Shown here: positions 57,728 through 64,000 of the stretch, piece after piece
Numbering within the stretch: position 1 is the stretch's first letter
Layout of the letters: each line of letters opens with the position of its first letter
DNA from: UBA3824 sp017541145
Lineage (GTDB): Bacteria; Bacteroidota; Bacteroidia; Bacteroidales; UBA3824
Direction: 5' to 3'
DNA length: 64,000 nucleotides
NCBI GenBank assembly: GCA_947168365.1
Contig: CAMVLO010000007.1
Location: 1-64,000, forward strand
The notes under the pieces: generated by a model
Database searches by the model: none
Told to the model about the DNA's origin: nothing
The model's input: only the letters and a program-made list of their open reading frames with translations
Position numbers and translations under genes: made by a program

Positions 57728-58600
57728 TTAGTCGGTTACGATAACAAGAATTTTGCTGTTGTCCCAGAATTTAGCAGGGTCTGTAATTTCCAATTTCTCG
57801 ATGATTTTGCCGTTCTGAATCAATTTGTAAGATCCTGAAGGGTGAGAAGAAAGGAGGTTAGCATTCTTTGTGTTGATGCTGATAGTGTTGCATGTTCTGA
57901 GGTCTACTTTTGTGAAGTATTCTTTGTCCATGCTTGCATCAATTTTCAAACCTTTGAACAAACCTTCTCTTGAAATCACGTTGTGAGAAATCAATTCTTT
58001 CTTTGTACCTACAACGTAGTAAACAGTGTTGAGAGCAGCATCTTGAGAAGAAATGATTTCAGATTTAGCTTCGCTCAAGCGTTGTTCTTCTTGGAGAGTA
58101 GAATCCATTTGAGCAACTTTGTCTTCCAACTCATTGATATCGAGGTTGAGTTTAGCCAATTGATCTTTCAAAGAAGTGATTTCTTGGTCTTTGTTTGCGA
58201 TTTGGTCAGTAAGGAGTTGGATAGTTTTAGCCATTTCCTTATTTTTGAGACCGTTCCTCTGGAGTTTGTCGTTCAAATCTTTGATTGTCTGCTTGTTTTT
58301 GAGCATCAATTCGTAAATAGAAAGGATGTCGTTGTTGATTTGGTCAGCAGAGGTTTCGTCAAGTTCTTGACCATTAGAGGTTTTGAGAGTAATGATTTGC
58401 TCTTTTTCCTTAATTTGGTTAAGATTTTCCTGAATAGAATTGAATGCAGCAAAATATTCGTCAATTTTTACACCACCTGTAGTGGCAACACTTCTAAGGC
58501 TGTCGTTTTGAGCCTGTAGTCTTTGAATTTCGTCTGTGTTGCAAGATGAATTCATTAATAATGGAGCCGCAAGGGCTACCGCAATCATCAATCTTTTCAT
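57728..58600 (-). CDS. Coiled-coil lipoprotein of unknown function
   Basis: The 290-residue protein has a lipoprotein signal (AVALAAPLLMNSSC). Residues 25-185 are a long heptad-rich coiled coil (IQRLQAQNDSLRS, QLLTDQIANKDQEITSLKD, LNELEDKVAQ-like heptads). The C-terminal 100 residues are a globular beta-type domain with YYVVGTKKELISHNVISREG and ending KILVIVTD. I recall similar coiled-coil lipoproteins as conserved in Bacteroidales but not a function. It has its own promoter at 58644-58651. Confidence 0.75.
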   Translation of the reverse strand: MKRLMIAVALAAPLLMNSSCNTDEIQRLQAQNDSLRSVATTGGVKIDEYFAAFNSIQENLNQIKEKEQIITLKTSNGQELDETSADQINNDILSIYELMLKNKQTIKDLNDKLQRNGLKNKEMAKTIQLLTDQIANKDQEITSLKDQLAKLNLDINELEDKVAQMDSTLQEEQRLSEAKSEIISSQDAALNTVYYVVGTKKELISHNVISREGLFKGLKIDASMDKEYFTKVDLRTCNTISINTKNANLLSSHPSGSYKLIQNGKIIEKLEITDPAKFWDNSKILVIVTD

Positions 58601-58643
58601 TTGTGTATAAGATTATAGAATTTAATTAATTTGTTTAGCGCCG

Positions 58644-58651
58644 CAAAATTA
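58644..58651 (-). promoter_or_regulatory. -7 box of the coiled-coil lipoprotein gene
   Basis: Minus-strand TAATTTTG, 43 bp before the start codon. Confidence 0.58.
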
Positions 58652-58758
58652 AGAAAGATTTTTGAATTTTATATCATTTCTATTAAAAAATAATACTATC
58701 TTTACTGCGTTATGATTATAAGTCAAACTACTTACAATCTCAAAAAAAGTAATTTATT

Positions 58759-59214
58759 ATGAAAAAACTCGCATTAATATTATTAATTGTTTTCGCGGAA
58801 ATTTATACAGCTGATGCTCAGATTCGTGTTCCGCGCTCTGCTGTACCTCAACAGGTGCAGAAGACTTTGATGGATTCTACCAACAAGGCTACCATGAAGA
58901 ATGCTTGGTATTCTTTGGCTGATGAGGATTATGTGGCAGCATACGATTATACCGTTTTTCGTTTTACTTATGAAGGTAAATTTGTTTACAAATTGAAATT
59001 CATGGAGTATACTTCGCTTCCTGATACTGTTTATCAGGATTTTAAGATGAAATACGATGAACAATATCCTTATGATTCTTCATGGGATGCGTATTTCGCC
59101 GACGGTCACAAGGAATATTGGATTCTTGCTAACAAAAAGAAAAGCAAAGCTCAATACTATTTTAAATATACTATTGACGGTGAGCTTATTGCTAAAACCG
59201 AAACAAACAGATAA
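58759..59214 (+). CDS. Secreted PepSY-like protein
   Basis: The 151-residue protein has a signal peptide (LALILLIVFAEIYTADAQ). The mature part follows the PepSY-like (DUF2874-type) pattern: short helix VPQQVQKTLMDS, strand pairs ending FKMKYDEQYPYDSSWDAYF, and YYFKYTIDGELIAKTE. The protein at 62085-62534 has the same layout and end (YYFKYNEKGKFIEKT), so they are distant paralogs. Function is unknown. It precedes rsmI by 19 bp and may be in the same transcript. Confidence 0.7.
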   Translation: MKKLALILLIVFAEIYTADAQIRVPRSAVPQQVQKTLMDSTNKATMKNAWYSLADEDYVAAYDYTVFRFTYEGKFVYKLKFMEYTSLPDTVYQDFKMKYDEQYPYDSSWDAYFADGHKEYWILANKKKSKAQYYFKYTIDGELIAKTETNR

Positions 59215-59233
59215 TCAGTTTTTTAATTTATAA

Positions 59234-59941
59234 ATGGCAAAACTTTATATTGTACCAACTCCGGTTGGCAATCTCGAAGACATGACTTTTAGGGCTGTAA
59301 AAGTATTGAAAGAATGCAGCCTGATTCTTTGCGAAGATACTCGTACAAGTGCCGGTTTGCTCAAACATTTTGAGATTCAGACCCGTACAGCTTCTCATCA
59401 CAAATTCAATGAACACGAAACTTGCGATTATTATGCAGAACGTGTAGAAAATGGTGAAGATATCGCATTGATTTCTGATGCCGGTACACCTGCTATTTCC
59501 GATCCGGGATTTATGTTGGTGAGAGCGTGTGTTAATAGGGGAGTGGATGTGGAATGTCTTCCGGGTGCAACTGCTTTTGTACCGGCACTTGTAGATTCCG
59601 GATTCGGGTGCGAAAGTTTTATTTTCAATGGCTTTTTGCCACAGAAAAAAGGTCGTCAGAAAAAACTCACTGCTCTTGCTAAACATGATTTATCGATTAT
59701 TTTTTATGAATCGCCTTACAGAGTTGTAAAACTTTTGGGCGAGATTAAGGAATATTTCGGAGCCGATCGAAGAATTTCGGTTTCAAGAGAAATTTCAAAA
59801 CTTCATGAGCAGACACTTCGCGGAACTGCTGACGAACTTATCGAGGCATTCAAACAGAAAGCTCCTAAAGGTGAATTTGTAGTAATTGTTGATAAACCCG
59901 GTGCTCCTCAGGAAGTTGCGGAAGATTCCGACGAAGATTAA
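59234..59941 (+). CDS. rsmI: 16S rRNA 2'-O-ribose C1402 methyltransferase
   Basis: RsmI methylates the 2'-O of C1402 in 16S rRNA. The 235-residue protein shows the tetrapyrrole-methylase-like fold with IVPTPVGNLEDMTFRAVKVL at the start, LCEDTRTSAGLLKHF, HKFNEHE, ALISDAGTPAISDPGF, CLPGATAFVPALV and FNGFLPQKKGRQK, all family hallmarks. Length is slightly short, with a brief acidic tail. It is followed 19 bp later by a DUF6973-like gene. Confidence 0.96.
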   Translation: MAKLYIVPTPVGNLEDMTFRAVKVLKECSLILCEDTRTSAGLLKHFEIQTRTASHHKFNEHETCDYYAERVENGEDIALISDAGTPAISDPGFMLVRACVNRGVDVECLPGATAFVPALVDSGFGCESFIFNGFLPQKKGRQKKLTALAKHDLSIIFYESPYRVVKLLGEIKEYFGADRRISVSREISKLHEQTLRGTADELIEAFKQKAPKGEFVVIVDKPGAPQEVAEDSDED

Positions 59942-59960
59942 CATCTCAAATAATCTGATA

Positions 59961-60578
59961 ATGAAACGTTTATTAGTTTTGTCGTGTTTATTGTTTTTAT
60001 GTTTTGATACAGTAAATGCGCAGAAAAGGGCAGCATACAAAAAACTGTCAAAACCGGAACGTCAATGGGTAAGACGACATCCGTTTGCAGCATTAAAAGC
60101 TTTTCCTATATCCAAAACAGTGAGCAAAGAAGCCAATCAAAGGTTAACAGACCCCGATTTGGACGGTGACGGCAACGGCGGAATGGTTGACGCTTTTCGT
60201 CATACTCTTTGGATGTCGCTCAATAGTCAAGCCTTTGGAAAACGTAAAGCAATATTACTCGGAATTGCTCATGAAAAATCCAATCGTCTTGATTTTGAGG
60301 CGCATAGATTGGAAGACGGCGATATTCCCGACAGCGTGATGTGCGAAATGGATTTGCGTAACAACGAGATAGGAGCATCATTGGGCAGAAAATACAAGAA
60401 TTATTCTTACGACGAAATGGTAAAACTTGTAAAATCCGAAGTTATCGCCGGAAATTGTTGGAAAGTGAAGAAAGATTCACAAAAAAAATACCTTGATACT
60501 AACGGCGAAGTTATCGACCGCAAAAAGTATCAAGGTAATTGGCATGTACCAAAAGTTTTGATAAAATCAAATAAATAA
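59961..60578 (+). CDS. Exported DUF6973-like protein
   Basis: The 205-residue protein has a signal peptide (LLVLSCLLFLCFDTVNAQ). Residues 60-110 carry GGMVDAFRHTLWMSLNSQAF and ILLGIAHEKSNRLDFEAHR, an A-F-R-H plus H-E pattern that I associate with DUF6973, a small domain of unknown function found in exported and polymorphic-toxin-type proteins. The His and Glu residues could bind a metal. The start at 59961 is chosen because the upstream frame overlaps rsmI. Its stop abuts the stop of convergent folA with no spacer. Confidence 0.65.
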   Translation: MKRLLVLSCLLFLCFDTVNAQKRAAYKKLSKPERQWVRRHPFAALKAFPISKTVSKEANQRLTDPDLDGDGNGGMVDAFRHTLWMSLNSQAFGKRKAILLGIAHEKSNRLDFEAHRLEDGDIPDSVMCEMDLRNNEIGASLGRKYKNYSYDEMVKLVKSEVIAGNCWKVKKDSQKKYLDTNGEVIDRKKYQGNWHVPKVLIKSNK

Positions 60579-61124
60579 CTAATCTTCAGACGATTCGGTT
60601 AAAAACTTGTTTCTATCTACTTTGTTGATTCTTTCGTAAACAGCAAAAAAATACGGGTGGTCGTTTTTCTCGTCGGCTTTAAATTCGTCGGAAACCGAGT
60701 TGATTTTCCAATCTTCGATATCTATTTCCGGGAAAAACGCATCAGCTCCGTCAAATGTGTGGCGAATAGAGGTAACATACAATTTATCAGCGATATCAAA
60801 AAATTGTTTGTAAATCTGAGCTCCGCCAATTACAAAACATCTTTCGCAGTTTTTGATTACTCTCAGATTAAGTACTTCGTTGATGCTGGAACAAGAAATT
60901 GCCTTGTCGAAAATTTTTTCCTCGTCTTTGGTTAATACAATATTTACTCTGTTTGGCAATGCGCCTTTGGGTAAAGATTCAAAAGTCTTTCTGCCCATTA
61001 TAATCGGGTGACCTGTAGTAAGTTCCTTGAAATTTACCATGTCGCCTTTCAAGTGGCAGAGAAGTTGATTTTCTTTTCCGATAGCGTTTTTCTCGTCAAC
61101 AGCTACAATCATGCAAAGTTCCAT
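60579..61124 (-). CDS. folA: Dihydrofolate reductase
   Basis: FolA reduces dihydrofolate to tetrahydrofolate with NADPH. The 181-residue protein has the N-terminal CMIVAVDEKNAIGKENQLLC (Met20-loop region), GDMVNFKELTTGHPIIMGRK, TFESLPKGALPNR and FVIGGAQIYKQFFDIADKLY. The usual W after the acidic active-site region reads M (DMVNFKEL), a common variation; the active Asp is kept. It lies 25 bp downstream of thyA, the usual thyA-folA unit that recycles folate during thymidylate synthesis. Confidence 0.95.
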   Translation of the reverse strand: MELCMIVAVDEKNAIGKENQLLCHLKGDMVNFKELTTGHPIIMGRKTFESLPKGALPNRVNIVLTKDEEKIFDKAISCSSINEVLNLRVIKNCERCFVIGGAQIYKQFFDIADKLYVTSIRHTFDGADAFFPEIDIEDWKINSVSDEFKADEKNDHPYFFAVYERINKVDRNKFLTESSED

Positions 61125-61149
61125 TTTTGTCTAATATTATAAAGTGTGT

Positions 61150-61944
61150 TTATACTGATACTACTCCTTTTATTGCGGGGTGACATTGATAGTTTTCAAG
61201 TGTAAAATCCTCGTATTGAAAACTGAAAATATCTTTTACCTCTGGATTAATTCTCATTGTCGGCAACGGATAAGGTTCTCTTGTAAGTTGGAGTTTTACT
61301 TGCTCCAAATGATTGAGATAAATATGTGCATCGCCTATTGTATGAACAAAATCTCCGGGTTTTAGTCCGCAAACTTGTGCTATCATCATTGTTAACAGCG
61401 CGTATGATGCGATATTAAACGGTATTCCCAAAAACGAATCGCCGCTGCGTTGATATAGTTGACAGCTTAATTTACCGTCAATTACATAAAACTGAAACAT
61501 CGTATGACACGGCGGCAATGCCATGGAGTCAACATCGGCAGGATTCCATGCCGTAACAATATGACGGCGTGAGTTCGGATTGTTTTTGATACTTTCAATC
61601 AAATTTTTTATCTGATCGATTTCTCTGCCGTCGGGAGTTTTCCAATGTCGCCATTGATAACCGTATACCGGACCTAAATCGCCGTTTTCGTCTGCCCATT
61701 CGTTCCAAATCCTTACGCCGTGGTCTTGAAGGTATTTTACATTTGTATCTCCGTTCAAAAACCACAAAAGTTCGTAAATGATAGATTTCAAATGCACCTT
61801 TTTGGTTGTAACAATCGGAAAACCTTCCGACAAATCATAACGCATTTGATATCCGAAATAGCTTATAGTGCCTGTACCGGTACGATCTTCTTTTTTTGTA
61901 CCTTTGGTGAGAATTGTATTGAGTAATTCAAGATATTGTTTCAT
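61150..61944 (-). CDS. thyA: Thymidylate synthase
   Basis: ThyA methylates dUMP to dTMP using methylene-tetrahydrofolate. At 264 residues it matches the E. coli length. The nucleophilic Cys lies in MALPPCHTMFQFYV near residue 146; CQLYQRSGDSFLGIPFNIAS holds the dUMP phosphate and folate contacts; and the start has RTGTGTISYFGYQMRYDLSE. The C-terminal tail ends GVVSV, as expected. It is the first gene of thyA-folA, with the -7 box at 61967-61974. Confidence 0.97.
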   Translation of the reverse strand: MKQYLELLNTILTKGTKKEDRTGTGTISYFGYQMRYDLSEGFPIVTTKKVHLKSIIYELLWFLNGDTNVKYLQDHGVRIWNEWADENGDLGPVYGYQWRHWKTPDGREIDQIKNLIESIKNNPNSRRHIVTAWNPADVDSMALPPCHTMFQFYVIDGKLSCQLYQRSGDSFLGIPFNIASYALLTMMIAQVCGLKPGDFVHTIGDAHIYLNHLEQVKLQLTREPYPLPTMRINPEVKDIFSFQYEDFTLENYQCHPAIKGVVSV

Positions 61945-61966
61945 AGTTTTTCTTTTTGGACGGTTG

Positions 61967-62026
61967 CAAAGTTAGTAAAAAATTACCTGAAAAATTATTA
62001 TTTAATTTCAAATCTTTATATCTTTG
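61967..62026. promoter_or_regulatory. Divergent -7 boxes for thyA and the PepSY-like gene
   Basis: TAACTTTG on the minus strand (61967-61974) drives thyA-folA. TATCTTTG on the plus strand (62019-62026) drives the PepSY-like gene at 62085. Confidence 0.6.
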
Positions 62027-62084
62027 TCAACCAAAAAACTGAAAAACTTTAATAATTAACTTTTAAAATAATTAGTTATAAAAA

Positions 62085-62534
62085 ATGAAAAAAATACTAA
62101 TTTTAATTGCTGCTGCTGTTTTTACTGTAAACGTAGCAAATGCACAGGTTCAGATCAAAGAATCAAAAGTTCCTGCTGCCGTAAAAGCGCATTTCGAAAA
62201 AGACGTAAATAAAGAAGCTCTCAAAACTGCTGTTTGGTACAAAATCGGTAAAGATTTCTTGAGCGAACATCAAGGAATTTCTCGTCGTTACAACAAATAC
62301 GGTATTTTTGTTTATAGTCTTGAATATATTGACAAAAGTCAAGTAGAACCCAAAGCCGTTGAAAACTTTGAAAAGAAATATGCTTCTGAATTCAATTATC
62401 AACGTGCTGCAATTGCAACTCTTGAAAACGGTGAGAAACAATTTTTCTTGATTGCAAAAAGTCAGAAAGGTGATTACTATTTCAAGTATAACGAAAAAGG
62501 TAAATTCATCGAAAAAACTGACGCCAGAAAGTAG
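62085..62534 (+). CDS. Secreted PepSY-like protein (second)
   Basis: The 149-residue protein has a clean signal peptide (LILIAAAVFTVNVANAQ). The mature part has VPAAVKAHFEKD, AVWYKIGKDFLSEHQG, VENFEKKYASEFNYQRAAIA and YYFKYNEKGKFIEKT, the PepSY-like strand-helix arrangement also seen at 58759-59214. Lys-rich composition suggests a basic periplasmic protein. Function is unknown. It has its own promoter and ends in a terminator. Confidence 0.72.
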   Translation: MKKILILIAAAVFTVNVANAQVQIKESKVPAAVKAHFEKDVNKEALKTAVWYKIGKDFLSEHQGISRRYNKYGIFVYSLEYIDKSQVEPKAVENFEKKYASEFNYQRAAIATLENGEKQFFLIAKSQKGDYYFKYNEKGKFIEKTDARK

Positions 62535-62570
62535 TTTTTCATTTTAAATAAAGATTTATTTAATAAGTAG

Positions 62571-62602
62571 GGGCGGAACTTAAGTGTTTCGCCCTTTTTT
62601 TA
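62571..62602 (+). terminator. Terminator after the PepSY-like gene
   Basis: GGGCGGAAC pairs with GTTTCGCCC, followed by seven T. The stem resembles the metK terminator in sequence (GGGCGG...TTCGCCC). Confidence 0.85.
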
Positions 62603-62631
62603 GTATGCTTTCTTTTTTTTGACATCAATAT

Positions 62632-63207
62632 TTATTCGCCGTTGGCTTGACGATTTGCAATTTCGTCGCGGATTTTCGATGCAAATTCATAATCTTCCTT
62701 TTCAATAGCCTTTTGAAGAACCTCATTAAGTTCTTTAATAGACATCATCTTAATATTTGGTTTTGAGGACGAAGAAGGATCATCATCGCCAAAAACATAT
62801 CCCGCCTTACTCAGAACCACTTCATAAGTATAAATCGGGCAGCCGCATTTTAGCGCAATTGCTACAGCGTCCGAAGTTCTTGCATCAAGCCTTACAATAT
62901 CTTCCTCCGAAGTTCCCGGAATCTTACAAACAATCTCGGCATAGAAAATACCTTTTTCTACATTTGTAATTATCACTTCAATAATCTCGATGTCAAAAGA
63001 AGAAGCGAACCTGAAAATAAAGTCGTACACCAACGGACGTGCGGGAACCATGCCATCCAATTGTATGGCAATAGCCTGAGCCTCACTCATTCCGATAACA
63101 ATCGGCAACTTTCTGTTACCGTTTTTTTCGGCAAGGATGAGTGTGTATGCGTTTTCGTAGTTGCCTTGATTGGCAATAGCAACTACAGATAATGCTATCT
63201 TCTCCAT
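62632..63207 (-). CDS. Bifunctional nuclease family protein (DUF151) with UVR motif
   Basis: The 191-residue protein has a DUF151 domain (IALSVVAIANQGNYENAYTL, LPIVIGMSEAQAIAIQLDG, RLDARTSDAVAIALKCGCPI; about residues 1-130). It ends with a UVR (UvrB/C-type) motif IKELNEVLQKAIEKEDYEFA at about residues 152-188. Plant and bacterial DUF151 proteins have been reported to cut DNA and RNA; the UVR motif suggests protein contact. The frame extends upstream to 63459, but this would cover the rplU promoter and a hydrophobic non-conserved stretch, so the ATG at 63207 is used. Confidence 0.9.
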   Translation of the reverse strand: MEKIALSVVAIANQGNYENAYTLILAEKNGNRKLPIVIGMSEAQAIAIQLDGMVPARPLVYDFIFRFASSFDIEIIEVIITNVEKGIFYAEIVCKIPGTSEEDIVRLDARTSDAVAIALKCGCPIYTYEVVLSKAGYVFGDDDPSSSSKPNIKMMSIKELNEVLQKAIEKEDYEFASKIRDEIANRQANGE

Positions 63208-63236
63208 TGCAAAGGTTTTGTAAAAATATTTTTTAG

Positions 63237-63244
63237 CAAAAATA
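63237..63244 (-). promoter_or_regulatory. -7 box of the DUF151 gene
   Basis: Minus-strand TATTTTTG, 29 bp before the start at 63207, which excludes the longer frame. Confidence 0.6.
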
Positions 63245-63267
63245 AAAAAAAATAATTGAAAAAAATA

Positions 63268-63299
63268 TTTGGTAAAGAAAATAAAATTCAATAATTTTG
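63268..63299 (+). promoter_or_regulatory. Promoter of rplU-rpmA
   Basis: TTTG at 63268-63271, 20 bp, TAATTTTG at 63292-63299. The leader to the ATG is about 85 nt. Confidence 0.75.
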
Positions 63300-63390
63300 C
63301 GGTGCTAAAAAATAATATTAATCCGTTGGTATGGTTTACAAGCGATAACAGTAAAATGTTACCACCATATTGACAATAAATCACTCTATA

Positions 63391-63702
63391 ATGTACGCAA
63401 TAGTAGAAATAGCAGGTCAACAATTTAAAGTTGAAAAAAGCAGAAAAGTTTATGTACACCGCCTCAAAAACGAAGAAGGCAGCAATGTAAGTTTTGACAA
63501 CGTATTGTTGGTAGACAATGATGGCGATGTAAAAGTAGGTGCTCCTAAAGTAGACGGCGCTTCAGTATCTGCAAAAGTTTTGAAACATCTCAAAGACGAC
63601 AAAGTAATCGTTTTCCACAAAAAACGTAGAAAAGGTTATGCAGTAAAAAGAGGTCACCGTCAGTTCCTCACACAAATTCTTATCGAAGACATCAATTTCT
63701 AA
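63391..63702 (+). CDS. rplU: 50S ribosomal protein L21
   Basis: L21 binds 23S rRNA near L20. The 103-residue protein starts MYAIVEIAGQQFKVEKSRKV and ends VIVFHKKRRKGYAVKRGHRQ plus the usual tail; size is typical. The ATG at 63391 is chosen over the in-frame TTG/ATG seven residues upstream because all L21 proteins start at this Met-Tyr-Ala. It forms the conserved rplU-rpmA operon. Confidence 0.98.
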   Translation: MYAIVEIAGQQFKVEKSRKVYVHRLKNEEGSNVSFDNVLLVDNDGDVKVGAPKVDGASVSAKVLKHLKDDKVIVFHKKRRKGYAVKRGHRQFLTQILIEDINF

Positions 63703-63767
63703 TCGACGAAGAATTCTGTAACAAATTTATTTTATTGTTTAATCAAAAATTAAGAAAGTAAAAGAAA

Positions 63768-64000
63768 ATGGCACATAAGAAAGGCGTCGGCAGCTCACGT
63801 AACGGCCGTGAATCACACAGCAAACGTTTGGGCGTTAAGAAATTTGGTGGCGAAGCAGTGATTGCTGGTAACATCATCGTTCGTCAGAGAGGTACTCAAC
63901 ACTATCCGGGCAAAAACGTTGGTATGGGTAAAGATCATACTTTGTTTGCTTTGGTAGATGGTACTGTTAAGTTCGTGGTTAAAGGTAAGGACAAAAGCTA
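63768..64000 (+). CDS. rpmA: 50S ribosomal protein L27 (3' end cut by window)
   Basis: The frame reads MAHKKGVGSSRNGRESHSKR, then GVKKFGGEAVIAGNIIVRQR and HYPGKNVGMGKDHTLFALVD, clearly L27, which reaches the peptidyl-transferase centre with its N-terminus. About 77 codons are present; the last few and the stop lie beyond the window. It follows rplU by 65 bp. Confidence 0.97.
   Translation, partial: MAHKKGVGSSRNGRESHSKRLGVKKFGGEAVIAGNIIVRQRGTQHYPGKNVGMGKDHTLFALVDGTVKFVVKGKDKS

Noticed and set aside
62571..62602. GGGCGG...TTCGCCC stems as a mobile repeat family (also at 18640)
   Set aside because: Both copies sit right after genes with T runs and are fully explained as terminators.
63208..63459. 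Longer N-terminus for the DUF151 protein
   Set aside because: It would overlap the rplU promoter and start, lacks family similarity, and the -7 box at 63237-63244 lies inside it.
1..64000. tRNA or rRNA genes
   Set aside because: No T-loop GGTTCGA-type motif with matching acceptor stem and no rRNA sequence was recognised in the intergenic regions.

Overview
The window is a low-GC chromosomal segment of a Bacteroidota bacterium, most likely order Bacteroidales. The evidence is repeated use of the Bacteroidota promoter (TTG or TTTG, about 20 bp, then TAnnTTTG) upstream of many genes, near-absence of Shine-Dalgarno sequences, a type IX-secreted SprB-repeat protein, FISUMP and PKD surface proteins, BlaI-M56-TonB genes, and families typical of the phylum (DUF3098, DUF3109, FprA, Rpn/PD-(D/E)XK transposase). 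No rRNA, tRNA or CRISPR array was seen. Several start codons were moved downstream because the promoter lies inside the longest open frame.

Layout. 1-5.1 kb: secreted surface proteins and an Rpn-type transposase. 5.3-5.5 kb: a MITE-like palindromic element. 5.5-9.6 kb: flavodiiron protein, ABC exporter, DUF3137-like membrane protein. 9.7-11.2 kb: cassette 1 (seven 42-bp repeats, about 390-bp leader, DUF6261-like gene). 11.7-20 kb: TrpB-like enzyme, YitT protein, rbfA-methyltransferase-permease operon, metK behind a candidate SAM-II/SAM-V riboswitch, folK. 20-25.5 kb: ABC-F ATPase and a small acyl-carrier/hotdog/CrtI-like gene set. 25.7-27.2 kb: cassette 2, with a different 42-bp repeat also present seven times, a co-linear leader and a paralogous gene. 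27.3-30.1 kb: BlaI, M56 protease with a degenerate M23-like tail, a TonB-stub protein and TonB. 30.4-40.9 kb: stress protein, a PdxA-like protein lacking all three metal histidines, dtd, MazG-like, deoC, M1 peptidase, acpP-fabF-rnc, DUF3109, folE, futalosine-hydrolase-like gene. 40.9-49.5 kb: lipoprotein, pgeF, mutL, two rhomboids, rpsO-pnp. 49.6-58.6 kb: accessory surface proteins, upp, nitroreductase, C1 peptidase, paired LuxR-type regulators, lipoproteins. 58.7-64 kb: two PepSY-like secreted proteins, rsmI, folA-thyA, bifunctional nuclease, rplU-rpmA (rpmA cut by the window edge).

Most genes are housekeeping: folate/thymidylate (folK, folE, folA, thyA), fatty acids (acpP, fabF), translation (rbfA, rsmI, rpsO, rplU, rpmA, dtd), RNA processing (rnc, pnp) and repair (mutL). 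The intergenic DNA is unusually structured, with five copies of one palindromic repeat family, two GTAGAGACG-type repeats, one MITE-like element and several long hairpins.

The best candidate for an undescribed system is the duplicated array-leader-gene cassette. The two arrays have different repeat sequences, yet share unit length, copy number and distance to the gene. Their leaders align almost without gaps, and the two proteins are about 70% identical by eye. Function is unknown. Family names are from memory of motifs; no database search was possible.
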